From Gemella morbillorum (GTDB lineage: Bacteria; Bacillota; Bacilli; Staphylococcales; Gemellaceae), in assembly GCF_900476045.1 (NCBI RefSeq), contig NZ_LS483440.1, positions 868,001-932,000 of the forward strand: a stretch of 64,000 bases of DNA, given 5' to 3'. The notes beneath the pieces are model-generated. The model searched no databases, had not been told where the DNA came from, and saw nothing but the letters and a program-made list of their open reading frames with translations. Shown piece after piece: positions 15,378 through 27,012 of the stretch (its first letter is position 1; each line of letters starts with the position of its first letter). Position numbers and translations under genes: made by a program.

Positions 15378-18245
15378 CTATTTTAATTCTATTGTTTGTG
15401 TAAATAATTCTTTATTTTCCAGTACTTTTTCTTTCGCACCTAAAACACATTTAAAACTAGAGAATCTTCTATTTTCAAATTCTGAACACAATTTTTTCAA
15501 ATCAGTAACTGTAGTATTTTTGATTTCTGATACAATAACATCGTATTTCTCATATGGACTTTCTGTTAAATACTGAGCTAGCGAATATGATGCTTGAGCA
15601 CTTGGTGACATAAGAACATCCAATGTATTAAGCGCACCTATGATATATTTATTAAGCTCATTATTATCAGCGTCAAAATTAGCAATATACTCCGCAATAT
15701 TATAATAAATATCTAGTGTTTCTGTGAGATTTGGATCACGATAAGACCATAATGTAAAATCACCAAAAGTACTAAATATAGCACCTGAGCCATATGCTCC
15801 ATTTCTTACACGAACATTATTCCATAAGTAGTCAAGACTTAATATATGGCGTAATACTAAATGCGTTCCACTATAATGCCCAACATTATACCCTACTCCA
15901 ACATATTGAACTAATGAATCAAAGTAGAAGCCTTCTGAATAATTGTCTTCTTTTAACACTATATTAAATCCATCTTGTTTATTAATATCGTTTGGTAATT
16001 TATTAATATATGATAAAATTATTTTTTTGTAATTTATATATTCTTCATTATCACCAACAAAGTTTACTAATAGTCTTGACCTATTAAAAATTAATTTTAC
16101 AACTTTATACAAATTATCTTGTATATTAGTTATATTTTGCTCAAAGTTATCTAATAAACCTTCTATAAACAGATAAAAATCATACTCACTATGATAACTT
16201 GTTAGTTTACCATGTATACTGTTGTAGCTGCTAATTCTACGGGCTACAAAAGCATGTCCAGAATTTTTGAATTTATTATCTAGCATTAGTTTAATTTCTA
16301 AAAGAACGCTATATAATGCTTCTTTATTATCGAAGTCAGCATTTAACGTCGTCTCTTCCATTATAGTAACAAGTTTTTCAGCTTTTTCTACTAAATTCTT
16401 AGCTCCTACAATAAATTTAACCTCACATTTATCACTTTTATACTTTCTAAACACATCTATATGTGAACTAAGTCCACCTAAGTTTGCAGAAATCTCTTTA
16501 ACAACTTCTGCTTCTGTCTTTTCTTTTGTATTAAAGTTAAACAGTAAATATGTCAGTAATGATGCGTATTGCAATTGTTTAACGCTAAAATCTGTAATAT
16601 CAAATAATAGTTTGGAATATGAAATTCCATTAGTTATTGTATTGAAATGCGAGTATTTAATATTATTTATAGTCTCAAAATTAGTTTTGTTAAATGGATT
16701 TTTCAACTCTACTTCACGGGCATCAACACTTTTAATTTTTTCTAAATCTTCTTTTTTATCTGTACTAGCTTGCCACTCTTGAAGTTTCTTAGTTTCTTCT
16801 AAGATTTCTTCTACTTCTTTTTCACTAAGTTTTGACTTATAACTTATTAAATCTTTTTCCTTATTTTCCTTTTCAGTAGTCGGCAATAAATGAATAACAG
16901 CTTGTTTATTATTTTTCAAAATAAAATTTTTAGCTAATTTCTCAAAGTTTTTTTCATTGCAATTTTGCTGTAAACTATTAACTATACCATCTAAATCAAA
17001 GGCTTTTAATATGTTTTCTTCGTCGTACAACCAAGTACGAAGTAATCTTATTGCATAAGATACACCTTTTGGAGATGATGTTTTATTAACTTCTTCTTTT
17101 ATTGAAAAATTCTTTTTGTTAATAGATGCTTGAACCTGTTCATAATCAAAGCCAGTATTAATAATATCACTTAATAACTCTTTGTATAATTTATCAAGCT
17201 CTGTTAATTTGTCATCTCTTACATACTTAAAAATAATTGAATATACTGCTTCTTTGCGGTCTTTTTGCAGATAACTATATACATCTTCACAGATATTATT
17301 ATCTATAAAGTATTTTCTAAATTTTGTGTTACTGCTTCCTAATAAAATATCATCAATAATATCAATATTTTCAATTTTAGCAAAATTACTACTATCTCCA
17401 AGTATATAGTTATAAGCAACATAAGATTTATCTTTAACATCTTCGTTAAAATATGTATGTTTAACTATATCACTAGAAAATGTTTCTTGTCGTTCCAGCT
17501 TATAATCGTTATAATCCTTATACTCATAATTATCTAGATAACTATCAATATGTTCTAAATATTTTTCTACATCCAAATCTCCATAAAGAACAATATAGCT
17601 ATTACTTGGGTGATAGTTATATTCATACGTTTCAATAAATTCTTTATGAGTTATTGATGGAATAGCTTCTGGTTTCCCACCAGATGAATATTTATATGGT
17701 GTCTCACTAAGTAGATGTTCTGATATATATTGATCAAGAACTTCATCAACAGAAGAATAAACACCCTTCATCTCATTATATACAACACCTTTATAAATAA
17801 GCTCGTCATCTTTATTTTCTAAATGATAATGCCAACCTTCTTGAGCAAGAATATTCTTATTTTCAACAAGTTTAGGATTAAAAACGGCATCTAAATAAAT
17901 ATCTATTAAAATTTCTAAGTCTTTCTCATTTTTAGATGATACTGGATACATGGTTTTATCAGGAAATGTCATTGCATTTAAAAACGTATTAAAAGAACCT
18001 TTAAGTAATTCTACAAAAGGTTCTTTCACTGGATATTTCGCTGAACCACATAAAACAGAATGTTCTAAAATATGAAAAATACCATTGTCATTATACGGAA
18101 TAGTTTTAAAACTTATGCTAAAACTTTTATTAATATCATCATTCTTAAAGAATACTAGACATGCTTTTGTTTTAACATGCTCATATAAATAAGCAGTTGT
18201 ATTTATATTTTTTAGATATTTTGTTTCTTTTAGTTCAAATGTCAT
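15378..18245 (-). CDS. M16C insulinase-family metallopeptidase (presequence protease-like)
   Basis: Large zinc peptidase of 955 residues. The inverted zinc motif HILEH (His58, Glu61, His62) is intact, and a downstream Glu in VVYNEMKGVYS (near residue 150) fits the third ligand. Length and two-half clam-shell layout match PreP/falcilysin-type M16C enzymes that degrade unfolded peptides; no signal peptide is seen, so it is probably cytosolic. No good Shine-Dalgarno sequence precedes the ATG although apt ends only 18 bases upstream. Physiological substrate unknown. Confidence 0.92.
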   Translation of the reverse strand: MTFELKETKYLKNINTTAYLYEHVKTKACLVFFKNDDINKSFSISFKTIPYNDNGIFHILEHSVLCGSAKYPVKEPFVELLKGSFNTFLNAMTFPDKTMYPVSSKNEKDLEILIDIYLDAVFNPKLVENKNILAQEGWHYHLENKDDELIYKGVVYNEMKGVYSSVDEVLDQYISEHLLSETPYKYSSGGKPEAIPSITHKEFIETYEYNYHPSNSYIVLYGDLDVEKYLEHIDSYLDNYEYKDYNDYKLERQETFSSDIVKHTYFNEDVKDKSYVAYNYILGDSSNFAKIENIDIIDDILLGSSNTKFRKYFIDNNICEDVYSYLQKDRKEAVYSIIFKYVRDDKLTELDKLYKELLSDIINTGFDYEQVQASINKKNFSIKEEVNKTSSPKGVSYAIRLLRTWLYDEENILKAFDLDGIVNSLQQNCNEKNFEKLAKNFILKNNKQAVIHLLPTTEKENKEKDLISYKSKLSEKEVEEILEETKKLQEWQASTDKKEDLEKIKSVDAREVELKNPFNKTNFETINNIKYSHFNTITNGISYSKLLFDITDFSVKQLQYASLLTYLLFNFNTKEKTEAEVVKEISANLGGLSSHIDVFRKYKSDKCEVKFIVGAKNLVEKAEKLVTIMEETTLNADFDNKEALYSVLLEIKLMLDNKFKNSGHAFVARRISSYNSIHGKLTSYHSEYDFYLFIEGLLDNFEQNITNIQDNLYKVVKLIFNRSRLLVNFVGDNEEYINYKKIILSYINKLPNDINKQDGFNIVLKEDNYSEGFYFDSLVQYVGVGYNVGHYSGTHLVLRHILSLDYLWNNVRVRNGAYGSGAIFSTFGDFTLWSYRDPNLTETLDIYYNIAEYIANFDADNNELNKYIIGALNTLDVLMSPSAQASYSLAQYLTESPYEKYDVIVSEIKNTTVTDLKKLCSEFENRRFSSFKCVLGAKEKVLENKELFTQTIELK

Positions 18246-18263
18246 ATTTAATTTAGTAGTAGA

Positions 18264-18776
18264 TTACATTTTTAGTAATGTAAGCACATCATAACCATTT
18301 AGTTTATCTTTTCCATTTAGACCATCTAATTCGATTAAAAATGCGATACCTACTACAATTCCTCCTAGTTGTTCTACTAATTTAATAGTTGCTTCGATAG
18401 TTCCACCAGTCGCAAGTAAATCGTCTGTGATTAAAACACGTTGCCCTGGCTTAATTGCGTCTTTATGCATTGTTAGTGTGTTACTACCATATTCTAAATC
18501 ATACTTGTAGCTAATTACTTCACGAGGTAGTTTATTTGGTTTTCTTACTGGTACAAAACCTATTCCTAGTGAGTACGATACTGGACAACCAATAATAAAT
18601 CCACGTGCTTCTGGACCGACTACTACATCAACTTTTTTTTCACGAGCATAGTTAACAATTTGATCAGTTGCATATTTATAAGCTTCCCCATCAGCCATTA
18701 ATGTTGTAATATCTTTGAAACTAATTCCTTCTTTTGGCCAATCTGGTACAATTGAAATATATTTTTCTAAATTCAT
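18264..18776 (-). CDS. apt: Adenine phosphoribosyltransferase
   Basis: Salvages adenine with PRPP to AMP. It has 170 residues; the PRPP-binding segment [13 protein letters not shown] near residue 120 and the GPEARGF loop near 58 are present. It heads an operon with the M16 peptidase and trmB. In many Bacilli apt follows recJ directly; here recJ lies about 1.3 kb away beyond an inserted vanZ-thioredoxin pair. Confidence 0.97.
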   Translation of the reverse strand: MNLEKYISIVPDWPKEGISFKDITTLMADGEAYKYATDQIVNYAREKKVDVVVGPEARGFIIGCPVSYSLGIGFVPVRKPNKLPREVISYKYDLEYGSNTLTMHKDAIKPGQRVLITDDLLATGGTIEATIKLVEQLGGIVVGIAFLIELDGLNGKDKLNGYDVLTLLKM

Positions 18777-19123
18777 TTATTTTCTAATCTCCTAAAAGTT
18801 TTCTTAACTCATATATTATACTATAATTCATGAGAATAAGCAATTTTTACAGCACTTTATTCCCTATGAAATCATTATTATTTTAACTAGAAAAAGGCTT
18901 TATTCTATTATTCAAAAAATATCTCTTTGGAAAAACGTTTAATCAATAAACTTATTTAATCATTTATAATTTATACTATGTGTTTTAACTTTCTTTTAAA
19001 TAGGTAAAGTATATTAAATAGATATATTAAACAATTTATTATATAATAAAATTATAATAAATTATTTCAGTAAGTATTAACCTCTCTTTATTTACATAGT
19101 TCGAAAAAATGAAAGGAATTATC
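18777..19123. other. Divergent intergenic region apt / vanZ
   Basis: Contains the apt promoter at the left. The rest (18850-19100) is very AT-rich, must hold the vanZ promoter, but offers several weak -10-like boxes and none stands out. No gene or repeat seen. Confidence 0.6.
18815..18843 (-). promoter_or_regulatory. Promoter of apt
   Basis: TTGCTT, 17 bases, TATAAT on the - strand, about 40 bases before the start codon. Confidence 0.7.
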
Positions 19124-19648
19124 ATGAAGAAGTTTTTTGAAAGTAAATTTTTATCATGGCTATTATTTATAATTTATATCAGTATTTTATCATGGATAAT
19201 AATTGCAAAAATGGATTGGTCACTAATAAAAACCATAAATACTAATTGGCTAGAAAACCCTAGATTACTGCTTCATCCAGGTACAACATGGCAAACTATT
19301 AATCTCACTCCGTATGCTTATTTTGACTACATGGAAGTTCTATTAAATATTGCATTCTTTATCCCTCTAGGTATATTTATATATTTATTAAGAAATAAAA
19401 ATAGTATACTTTTAACTACTTTTTTAGCCTTTCTTCTTAGTTTAGTATATGAACTTACTCAATACATCTTTGTTATAGGTTTCCCTGATATAACTGATAT
19501 TATAGATAATACACTAGGAGGATCAGTTGGATCTATCCTTATAGGAATCATAAGTTTAATTTTTAGAAGTAAAACTAGATTATATATGAATATAATTTTA
19601 TTCTGGTGTTCAATATATATCTTATATAAAATTTATTATTTAAGTTAG
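19124..19648 (+). CDS. VanZ-like family membrane protein
   Basis: A 174-residue protein with four or five membrane helices. VanZ-family hallmarks are visible: NLTPYAYFDY near the first loop, the NIAFFIPLGIF helix, and ELTQYIF followed by DITDIIDNTLGG. The ATG at 19124 has AAAGGA six bases upstream; an ATG 15 bases earlier lies before this site. VanZ proteins give low-level teicoplanin resistance in some settings, but most chromosomal members have no known role. Co-transcribed with the thioredoxin gene. Confidence 0.88.
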   Translation: MKKFFESKFLSWLLFIIYISILSWIIIAKMDWSLIKTINTNWLENPRLLLHPGTTWQTINLTPYAYFDYMEVLLNIAFFIPLGIFIYLLRNKNSILLTTFLAFLLSLVYELTQYIFVIGFPDITDIIDNTLGGSVGSILIGIISLIFRSKTRLYMNIILFWCSIYILYKIYYLS

Positions 19649-19657
19649 GAGAATAAA

Positions 19658-19981
19658 ATGAAAAATTTTAATTTAACAAATGATTTTAATAAAATATTAG
19701 AAAATAATAAAATTGTGATTTTTCAATATGGAACTATCACCTGCGCGCCATGTCATTCACTAAAATATAAACTCACTCAGTGGCAAAAAGAAAATTCTAA
19801 TATCGAAGTTTATTATATACCTATTGAAGATAATATAGAACTCGCTGCTCAAAATGGGATTTTATCTACCCCTACTATCGAAGTTTATATCGAAGGAAAG
19901 CTATTCATTCAACGAAGCGGATATTTCAGTTTAGATGAAATATTAAATAAAGTAGAAAAATATAAATCCATTCTTTACTAA
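19658..19981 (+). CDS. Thioredoxin-family protein
   Basis: A 107-residue single thioredoxin fold. The active site is CAPC (Cys29 and Cys32), unlike the CGPC of housekeeping thioredoxin; the cis-proline loop STPTIEV is present. No signal peptide or lipobox, so cytosolic. AGGAG precedes the ATG, 9 bases after the vanZ stop. Probably a thiol oxidoreductase; its partner is unknown, and the shared transcript with vanZ is the only clue. Confidence 0.88.
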   Translation: MKNFNLTNDFNKILENNKIVIFQYGTITCAPCHSLKYKLTQWQKENSNIEVYYIPIEDNIELAAQNGILSTPTIEVYIEGKLFIQRSGYFSLDEILNKVEKYKSILY

Positions 19982-20024
19982 ACAGCTTTGTCTCTTATGA
20001 TGTTAAACAAACGTCTAAATAAGT

Positions 20025-20062
20025 AAAAAACACTCCTCGTTATCATGTAAGGAGTGTTTTTT
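20025..20062. terminator. Bidirectional terminator, thioredoxin gene / recJ
   Basis: AAAAAACACTCCT (20025-20037) pairs with AGGAGTGTTTTTT (20050-20062), serving both convergent genes. Confidence 0.9.
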
Positions 20063-20079
20063 CGTTCAATAATTTGTTG

Positions 20080-22335
20080 TTATGAAAATACTTTATTAAT
20101 ATTCTCTATACTTTCTTTTAGGAAAATTCTCTCCATTTCGAAAATATTTTCCATTCTAACAAAACTTGAAGATTTTTTTAAGTCTACAATTTCATAATCA
20201 GGATTTAAAATAATTGTATTATTTTCAACCGTAACTAAATTTAACTCTTGAAAAATTTGTATCATTATTTTAAGACTATCAACATTGGTAACCAGCACTT
20301 TTAATATAGAATCCAAATGTTGAGATATATTTATTTGTTTGTTGGATGAGTTTATAAGAAGGTTAAATAGCTTTATTAATCTATTTTTATCTATTTTATA
20401 AATATCAGACATTACTTTACTTTCTGAACAAACTAGGTGTATTTTTTTAGGTTTTAACTCCAATAATTCTTCTACTTGTTTACGATTTTGTGGTATATCT
20501 AATAAATAAATGTTTTCAAATGTCTCATCTATATCTGCTAAATCTTTGTAACTATAAAAATTATTCTCTTTATTTACTAAGTGCTTAGAAAGTTTTAAGC
20601 AATTATTTGGAATATTATCTATATTAAAGTTTATTCCACGTAAGTCTTCGAATAAAAATTCTTTAATTTCCATATCAATAATATGTGCTTGTAATTTAGT
20701 GCGACCATTAAAATTATTTTTATCTAAAGTACAAAGTAAATCAATAATATCATTCTTTTCTATAGAATTGAAAGCCGAATTCTCTTTAAAACTTATACAT
20801 TCTAAACTTCCAACCTCGTCTGCAATAGTTAATCTCATATACTGTTTCTCTGCGCCAAAATATGCTTTATCTAAAATCTTAGCATTCTCTAATAAAATTG
20901 TTGGCTTCTCAAAGTCCATACCATAAGGCTTCAATGCATCTAACGAATTTAAAAATTGATAACTCATTTCTTCTAATGAAGTTACTATATCAATAGTTTT
21001 TGTTGATTTTAACTCGTTTGTATTTTTATATTCTGCAAAATCTTTATTAAGTTCTTCTTCAATTGTTTCAAAATTATTTTCTTCAAAAGAAAAACCGGCA
21101 GCTAATGTATGTCCACCATAAGCAATAAATTTATCTCCAATTTTGTTTACGGCAGTATAAATATTAAAATCAAAAATACTTCTCGCAGACCCTTTTAAGA
21201 TTCCATCTTTATTAGTCATAATAAGAACCGGTCTTTGATATCTTTCCACAATATTAGAGGCAACTATACCCAAAACACCCTCATGATAATCTCCATAAAT
21301 CATAATAACATTTTTATTTTTCTTATCACTATTTTCTATTTTTGAAATAATATCCTTCACTATATCTTCTGTAACAGACTTCCTCTGAATATTATACTCT
21401 TCTATTTTTTCCGCAAGAATTTTTGCATCGTAAGCATCTTCTGCCATTAAAAAAGATAGACCTAACTTAGCGCTACTCATACGACCAATAGAATTCAGCT
21501 TAGGTGCAATATAAAAACCAATAGTTTGTTCATCAACTTTTGAAGTAATACCTGATAATTCTAGTAACATTTTTATCCCGATACGAGGATCTTCATTAAT
21601 TAATTCTAATCCTTGTTTAACAAAGATTCTATTTTCATCAGTTAATGATACCATATCTGCAATTGTTCCTATTGCAACTAAATCCAAAAGAAAATCCGGG
21701 AAAATTTCTAATAAAGCATGAGCAAGTTTAAATGCAACTCCTACTCCAGCAAGTTTCCCAAATGGATAATTACCATCTGGATGCTCTGGATGAATAACTG
21801 CATAAGCGCTAGGGATAACATCTTGAATTTTGTGATGATCAGTAATAATAACATCACAACCAAGCTCGTTTGCAAGGTTTACTTCTTCCACACCTGCAAT
21901 ACCATTGTCAACTGTAATAATTAATGTAATACCAGATTCAATAATTTTTGTAAATGCCTCTTTATTAGGACCATATCCTTCATCAAATCTATTAGGAATA
22001 TATGACGAAACATTAGCACCAAGTGATATCAATGTTTCCACTAATAATACTGTTGAGGTGATTCCATCAGCATCATAGTCCCCATATACAAGAATCTTCT
22101 CTTCATTTTCTATTGCATCGTTGATTCGATCAACTGCACGTTTCATGTCGTGCATTAAAAACGGATCATATCCTTCTTCGTAATCGTCAGAAAAAAATTT
22201 TTTTACTTCACTTATTTCATGAATTCCTCTAGAATCAAGAATTTTGGCAATATTTTTTGAAATATTGTACTCCTCAAGCTGCATTAGAAAGTTTTCATTA
22301 TTTATAGGATAGAGCCATTTATACTTAATCCCCAT
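20080..22335 (-). CDS. recJ: Single-stranded-DNA exonuclease RecJ
   Basis: 5'-3' ssDNA exonuclease of recombination and mismatch repair. It has 751 residues. The DHH core motifs YGDYDADG (near 83-90) and DHH (near 160) are intact, followed by the DHHA1 and OB domains and the Firmicute C-terminal extension. It ends a pcrA-ligA-lapA-recJ run with spacings of 0 to 15 bases. Confidence 0.96.
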   Translation of the reverse strand: MGIKYKWLYPINNENFLMQLEEYNISKNIAKILDSRGIHEISEVKKFFSDDYEEGYDPFLMHDMKRAVDRINDAIENEEKILVYGDYDADGITSTVLLVETLISLGANVSSYIPNRFDEGYGPNKEAFTKIIESGITLIITVDNGIAGVEEVNLANELGCDVIITDHHKIQDVIPSAYAVIHPEHPDGNYPFGKLAGVGVAFKLAHALLEIFPDFLLDLVAIGTIADMVSLTDENRIFVKQGLELINEDPRIGIKMLLELSGITSKVDEQTIGFYIAPKLNSIGRMSSAKLGLSFLMAEDAYDAKILAEKIEEYNIQRKSVTEDIVKDIISKIENSDKKNKNVIMIYGDYHEGVLGIVASNIVERYQRPVLIMTNKDGILKGSARSIFDFNIYTAVNKIGDKFIAYGGHTLAAGFSFEENNFETIEEELNKDFAEYKNTNELKSTKTIDIVTSLEEMSYQFLNSLDALKPYGMDFEKPTILLENAKILDKAYFGAEKQYMRLTIADEVGSLECISFKENSAFNSIEKNDIIDLLCTLDKNNFNGRTKLQAHIIDMEIKEFLFEDLRGINFNIDNIPNNCLKLSKHLVNKENNFYSYKDLADIDETFENIYLLDIPQNRKQVEELLELKPKKIHLVCSESKVMSDIYKIDKNRLIKLFNLLINSSNKQINISQHLDSILKVLVTNVDSLKIMIQIFQELNLVTVENNTIILNPDYEIVDLKKSSSFVRMENIFEMERIFLKESIENINKVFS

Positions 22336-22350
22336 TATTTCACCACCTGT

Positions 22351-22629
22351 CTATTCTTCTGAATCATCCTCTAATTTTTCTTTTGTAAATAGTAATTTTT
22401 CAGTTCGTTCATATTTTTTTGCAAGAGATTTATAACGTTGATACCAGTAAAAACTAGCAGCAATCCCCCCCATAAAAAAGCAAATAAAGAATAACAATGT
22501 TAAAGGTAATTTTAAAGTAAAGAATATAAATGATACCGGCACAGAGTTATAATTCATAATAAAAAATGTAACAACAGATACAAATGCTATTACAATCCCA
22601 AATACTTTATATGGTAATTTATTATCCAT
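22351..22629 (-). CDS. LapA-domain (DUF1049) membrane protein
   Basis: A 92-residue protein with two membrane helices (about 8-28 and 40-62), the NYNSVPVSFIFF motif between them typical of the LapA domain, and a charged, probably coiled cytosolic tail. In E. coli the related LapA takes part in lipopolysaccharide regulation; in Firmicutes the role is unknown. Starts at the base next to the ligA stop and precedes recJ by 15 bases. Confidence 0.85.
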   Translation of the reverse strand: MDNKLPYKVFGIVIAFVSVVTFFIMNYNSVPVSFIFFTLKLPLTLLFFICFFMGGIAASFYWYQRYKSLAKKYERTEKLLFTKEKLEDDSEE

Positions 22630-24627
<1,998 letters not shown>

Positions 24628-26814
24628 TTATTCCTTTCTCGTAAGATTTGCATACTCTATAAGTAGTATTTTCGGTCCAACTTTTTCAAAGTCTACCTTA
24701 ACACTATCTTTCTCAATACTTAAAACTTTACCTTCACCAAATTTTTTATGAACTACTATATCCCCAACTACATAATTCGTTCTAACATCAGTTTTAGGCT
24801 TATCTGCAATTTTTATTTTCGGACTAAGTCTACTTATAAATTTTGTGACACTTTCTAATTGAGACTCTCCGCTATCATTTGCAGTTGCACCGAATCCAGA
24901 CTCAAAGTGCATAAGTTTATTCGGAACTTCGTCTAAAAAACGAGAGCGTTTATTATTTTTAATAGAACCAAATTGCATACGACGATTAGCGTATGACATA
25001 AATAATTTTTCTTTTGCTCGTGTAATTGCAACATACGCTAGACGACGCTCCTCTTCCATTTTATTGCGTTCATCTTCACTACTTTCTGCATCACGAATAG
25101 ATGGGAACAAGTTTTCTTCTAATCCCATAATAAAGACAACTCTATATTCAAGACCTTTTGCTGCGTGTACTGTAGAAAGAACTACAGAATCATCTTCATT
25201 TTCATCATCAGCATCAGATGTTAATGACATTTCTGAAATAAAATCTATTAAATTGTCATTCATACTTGAAAATTGTTTTGCAGAAGATACTAATTCTGAG
25301 ATATTTTCAATTCTGCTTTCTGCATACGCATCTGCTGATTCTTTTAACATGCTTTCATAACCAGAATCTTTATATATACCCACTATTAAATCTTCAATTG
25401 AATACTGTTCTGTTTGTGAATATTTCTCTATTAATTGTGTTAATAAATGTATATTTGTTATAATTTTTTTAGAAACACCAATCATATCAATATTTTTAAG
25501 TGCCTCAAACAGACTTAACCCATATTGTTCTGCATAATTATCTATCTTAGCCATTGAACTCGCTCCAATTCCACGTTTTGGAACATTTATAATTCTTCTT
25601 AAACTAAATTCATCATTTTTATTTACAATAACATTCATATAAGCTAATAAATCACGAATTTCCTGACGCTGTAAGAATTTTAAAGAACCTATTAATTTAT
25701 AAGGAATCCCAAAAACCATACATGAATTTTCCATAGAACGCGATAAATAGTTAGCTCGATATAAAATGGCAATATCTTTATAATCGACACCCTGAGCTTT
25801 TAAATCTAAAATTTTCTTAGCAATATCATCAGTTTCATCTTTATCGTTTGTGGCAGCATATACTGTAATTTTGTCTCCACCTTTATTTTCGGACCACAAT
25901 GCTTTATCTTTTCTATCAGTATTATTTTTAATAACAGCATTAGCAGCATCTAATATTGTAGAATTAGAGCGATAATTTTGGTCTAAAAAAATAACTTCTA
26001 CATCTTCATAATCTTTTTCGAAATTAATAATATTGTCGCTACAAGCTCCACGCCAGCTATAAATACTCTGATCATCATCACCAACAATGCAGATATTCTT
26101 ATGAACTTCTGATAACATTTTTATAAGTTTATATTGAATAACATTAGTATCTTGATATTCGTCAACATGAATGTATTCAAATTTATTTTGATAAATAGCC
26201 AGTACTTCTGGATGTTTTTCAAAAAGAACTATAGTTTTTAACATCAAATCATCAAAGTCAAGAACACTATTTTTTTTCAAATATTTTTGATAATATTCAT
26301 ATATTTCAACCACATTTTTCATAAATCCGAATCTTGCTTGTGCTTTCATTTCATTAACACTTATCATACTATTTTTTGAATTAGATATAATTTTTAAAAT
26401 AGTATTTGGTTGATAAGAATCCTCTGATAAATTAAGTTCTTTGACAATATTTTTAATAATTGTTTTTTGTTCACTTGTATCTAATATTGTAAAGTTTTTA
26501 TTATAACCTAACAAATCTATATGTTGACGTAAAATTCTTACACACATAGAGTGAAATGTATTTATCCAAATATATTTAGAAGTTTCTCCTACAAGACTAT
26601 AAACTCTTTCTTTCATTTCTTTAGCAGCTTTATTTGTAAAAGTAATTGCAAGGATATTACTTTCTAAAACATTTTTTTCTGCTATCAAATATGCAATTCT
26701 ATTAGTTAAGACGCGTGTTTTTCCACTACCAGCACCCGCTATTACCATAACTGCTCCTTGAGTTTTTAAAATAGCTTTTAGCTGATTTTCATTCATATTT
26801 TGTACTAATTCCAC
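24628..26814 (-). CDS. pcrA: ATP-dependent DNA helicase PcrA
   Basis: UvrD-family SF1A 3'-5' helicase, 728 residues. Motif I GAGSGKT lies near residue 25, motif II DEYQDTN near 215, with GDDDQSIYSWRGA after it and the VLSTVHAAKGLE block near 550. The C-terminal Tudor-like RNAP-binding region (VGDIVVHKKFGEG) is present. The start is GTG, supported by GGAG 7 bases before it. First gene of the pcrA-ligA-lapA-recJ operon. Confidence 0.97.
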   Translation of the reverse strand: MELVQNMNENQLKAILKTQGAVMVIAGAGSGKTRVLTNRIAYLIAEKNVLESNILAITFTNKAAKEMKERVYSLVGETSKYIWINTFHSMCVRILRQHIDLLGYNKNFTILDTSEQKTIIKNIVKELNLSEDSYQPNTILKIISNSKNSMISVNEMKAQARFGFMKNVVEIYEYYQKYLKKNSVLDFDDLMLKTIVLFEKHPEVLAIYQNKFEYIHVDEYQDTNVIQYKLIKMLSEVHKNICIVGDDDQSIYSWRGACSDNIINFEKDYEDVEVIFLDQNYRSNSTILDAANAVIKNNTDRKDKALWSENKGGDKITVYAATNDKDETDDIAKKILDLKAQGVDYKDIAILYRANYLSRSMENSCMVFGIPYKLIGSLKFLQRQEIRDLLAYMNVIVNKNDEFSLRRIINVPKRGIGASSMAKIDNYAEQYGLSLFEALKNIDMIGVSKKIITNIHLLTQLIEKYSQTEQYSIEDLIVGIYKDSGYESMLKESADAYAESRIENISELVSSAKQFSSMNDNLIDFISEMSLTSDADDENEDDSVVLSTVHAAKGLEYRVVFIMGLEENLFPSIRDAESSEDERNKMEEERRLAYVAITRAKEKLFMSYANRRMQFGSIKNNKRSRFLDEVPNKLMHFESGFGATANDSGESQLESVTKFISRLSPKIKIADKPKTDVRTNYVVGDIVVHKKFGEGKVLSIEKDSVKVDFEKVGPKILLIEYANLTRKE

Positions 26815-26834
26815 TATATTTCTCCTAGTTTTGA

Positions 26835-26863
26835 TATACTTTTATTTTAACATATTTTCAAAA
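26835..26863 (-). promoter_or_regulatory. Promoter of the pcrA operon
   Basis: TTGAAA, 17 bases, TATATC on the - strand, placed between the upstream terminator and the pcrA start. Confidence 0.55.
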
Positions 26864-26866
26864 CAA

Positions 26867-26891
26867 AAACTCAGATTAAATCTGAGTTTTT
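26867..26891 (-). terminator. Terminator of the FAH hydrolase-recA-miniprotein operon
   Basis: AAAAACTCAGA pairs with TCTGAGTTTTT, a compact hairpin followed by TTGTTTTG on the - strand. Confidence 0.85.
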
Positions 26892-26912
26892 GCTTTTTTA
26901 TGTTCTAAATCA

Positions 26913-27005
26913 CTATAAGAAAATTGCAATCGCTGATATAAAACCACTTGCTAAAATTGCAAAAATCATAATCCACAATACAATTTTAAAAATTCTCTTA
27001 TTCAT
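26913..27005 (-). CDS. Prli42-like membrane miniprotein
   Basis: A 30-residue frame, MNKRIFKIV then a hydrophobic helix ending in AIAIFL. A short basic N-terminus, one membrane helix and a C-terminal Phe-Leu match the Prli42 miniprotein of Firmicutes, which in Listeria anchors the stressosome at the membrane. It starts 7 bases after the recA stop, has only a weak ribosome-binding site (so probably coupled to recA translation), and a terminator follows. Family match is from memory. Confidence 0.6.
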   Translation of the reverse strand: MNKRIFKIVLWIMIFAILASGFISAIAIFL

Positions 27006-27012
27006 CTTCTAA

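Noticed and set aside
16267-16782. 171-codon + strand frame inside the M16 peptidase gene
   Set aside because: Ser/Leu-rich shadow of the real - strand gene.
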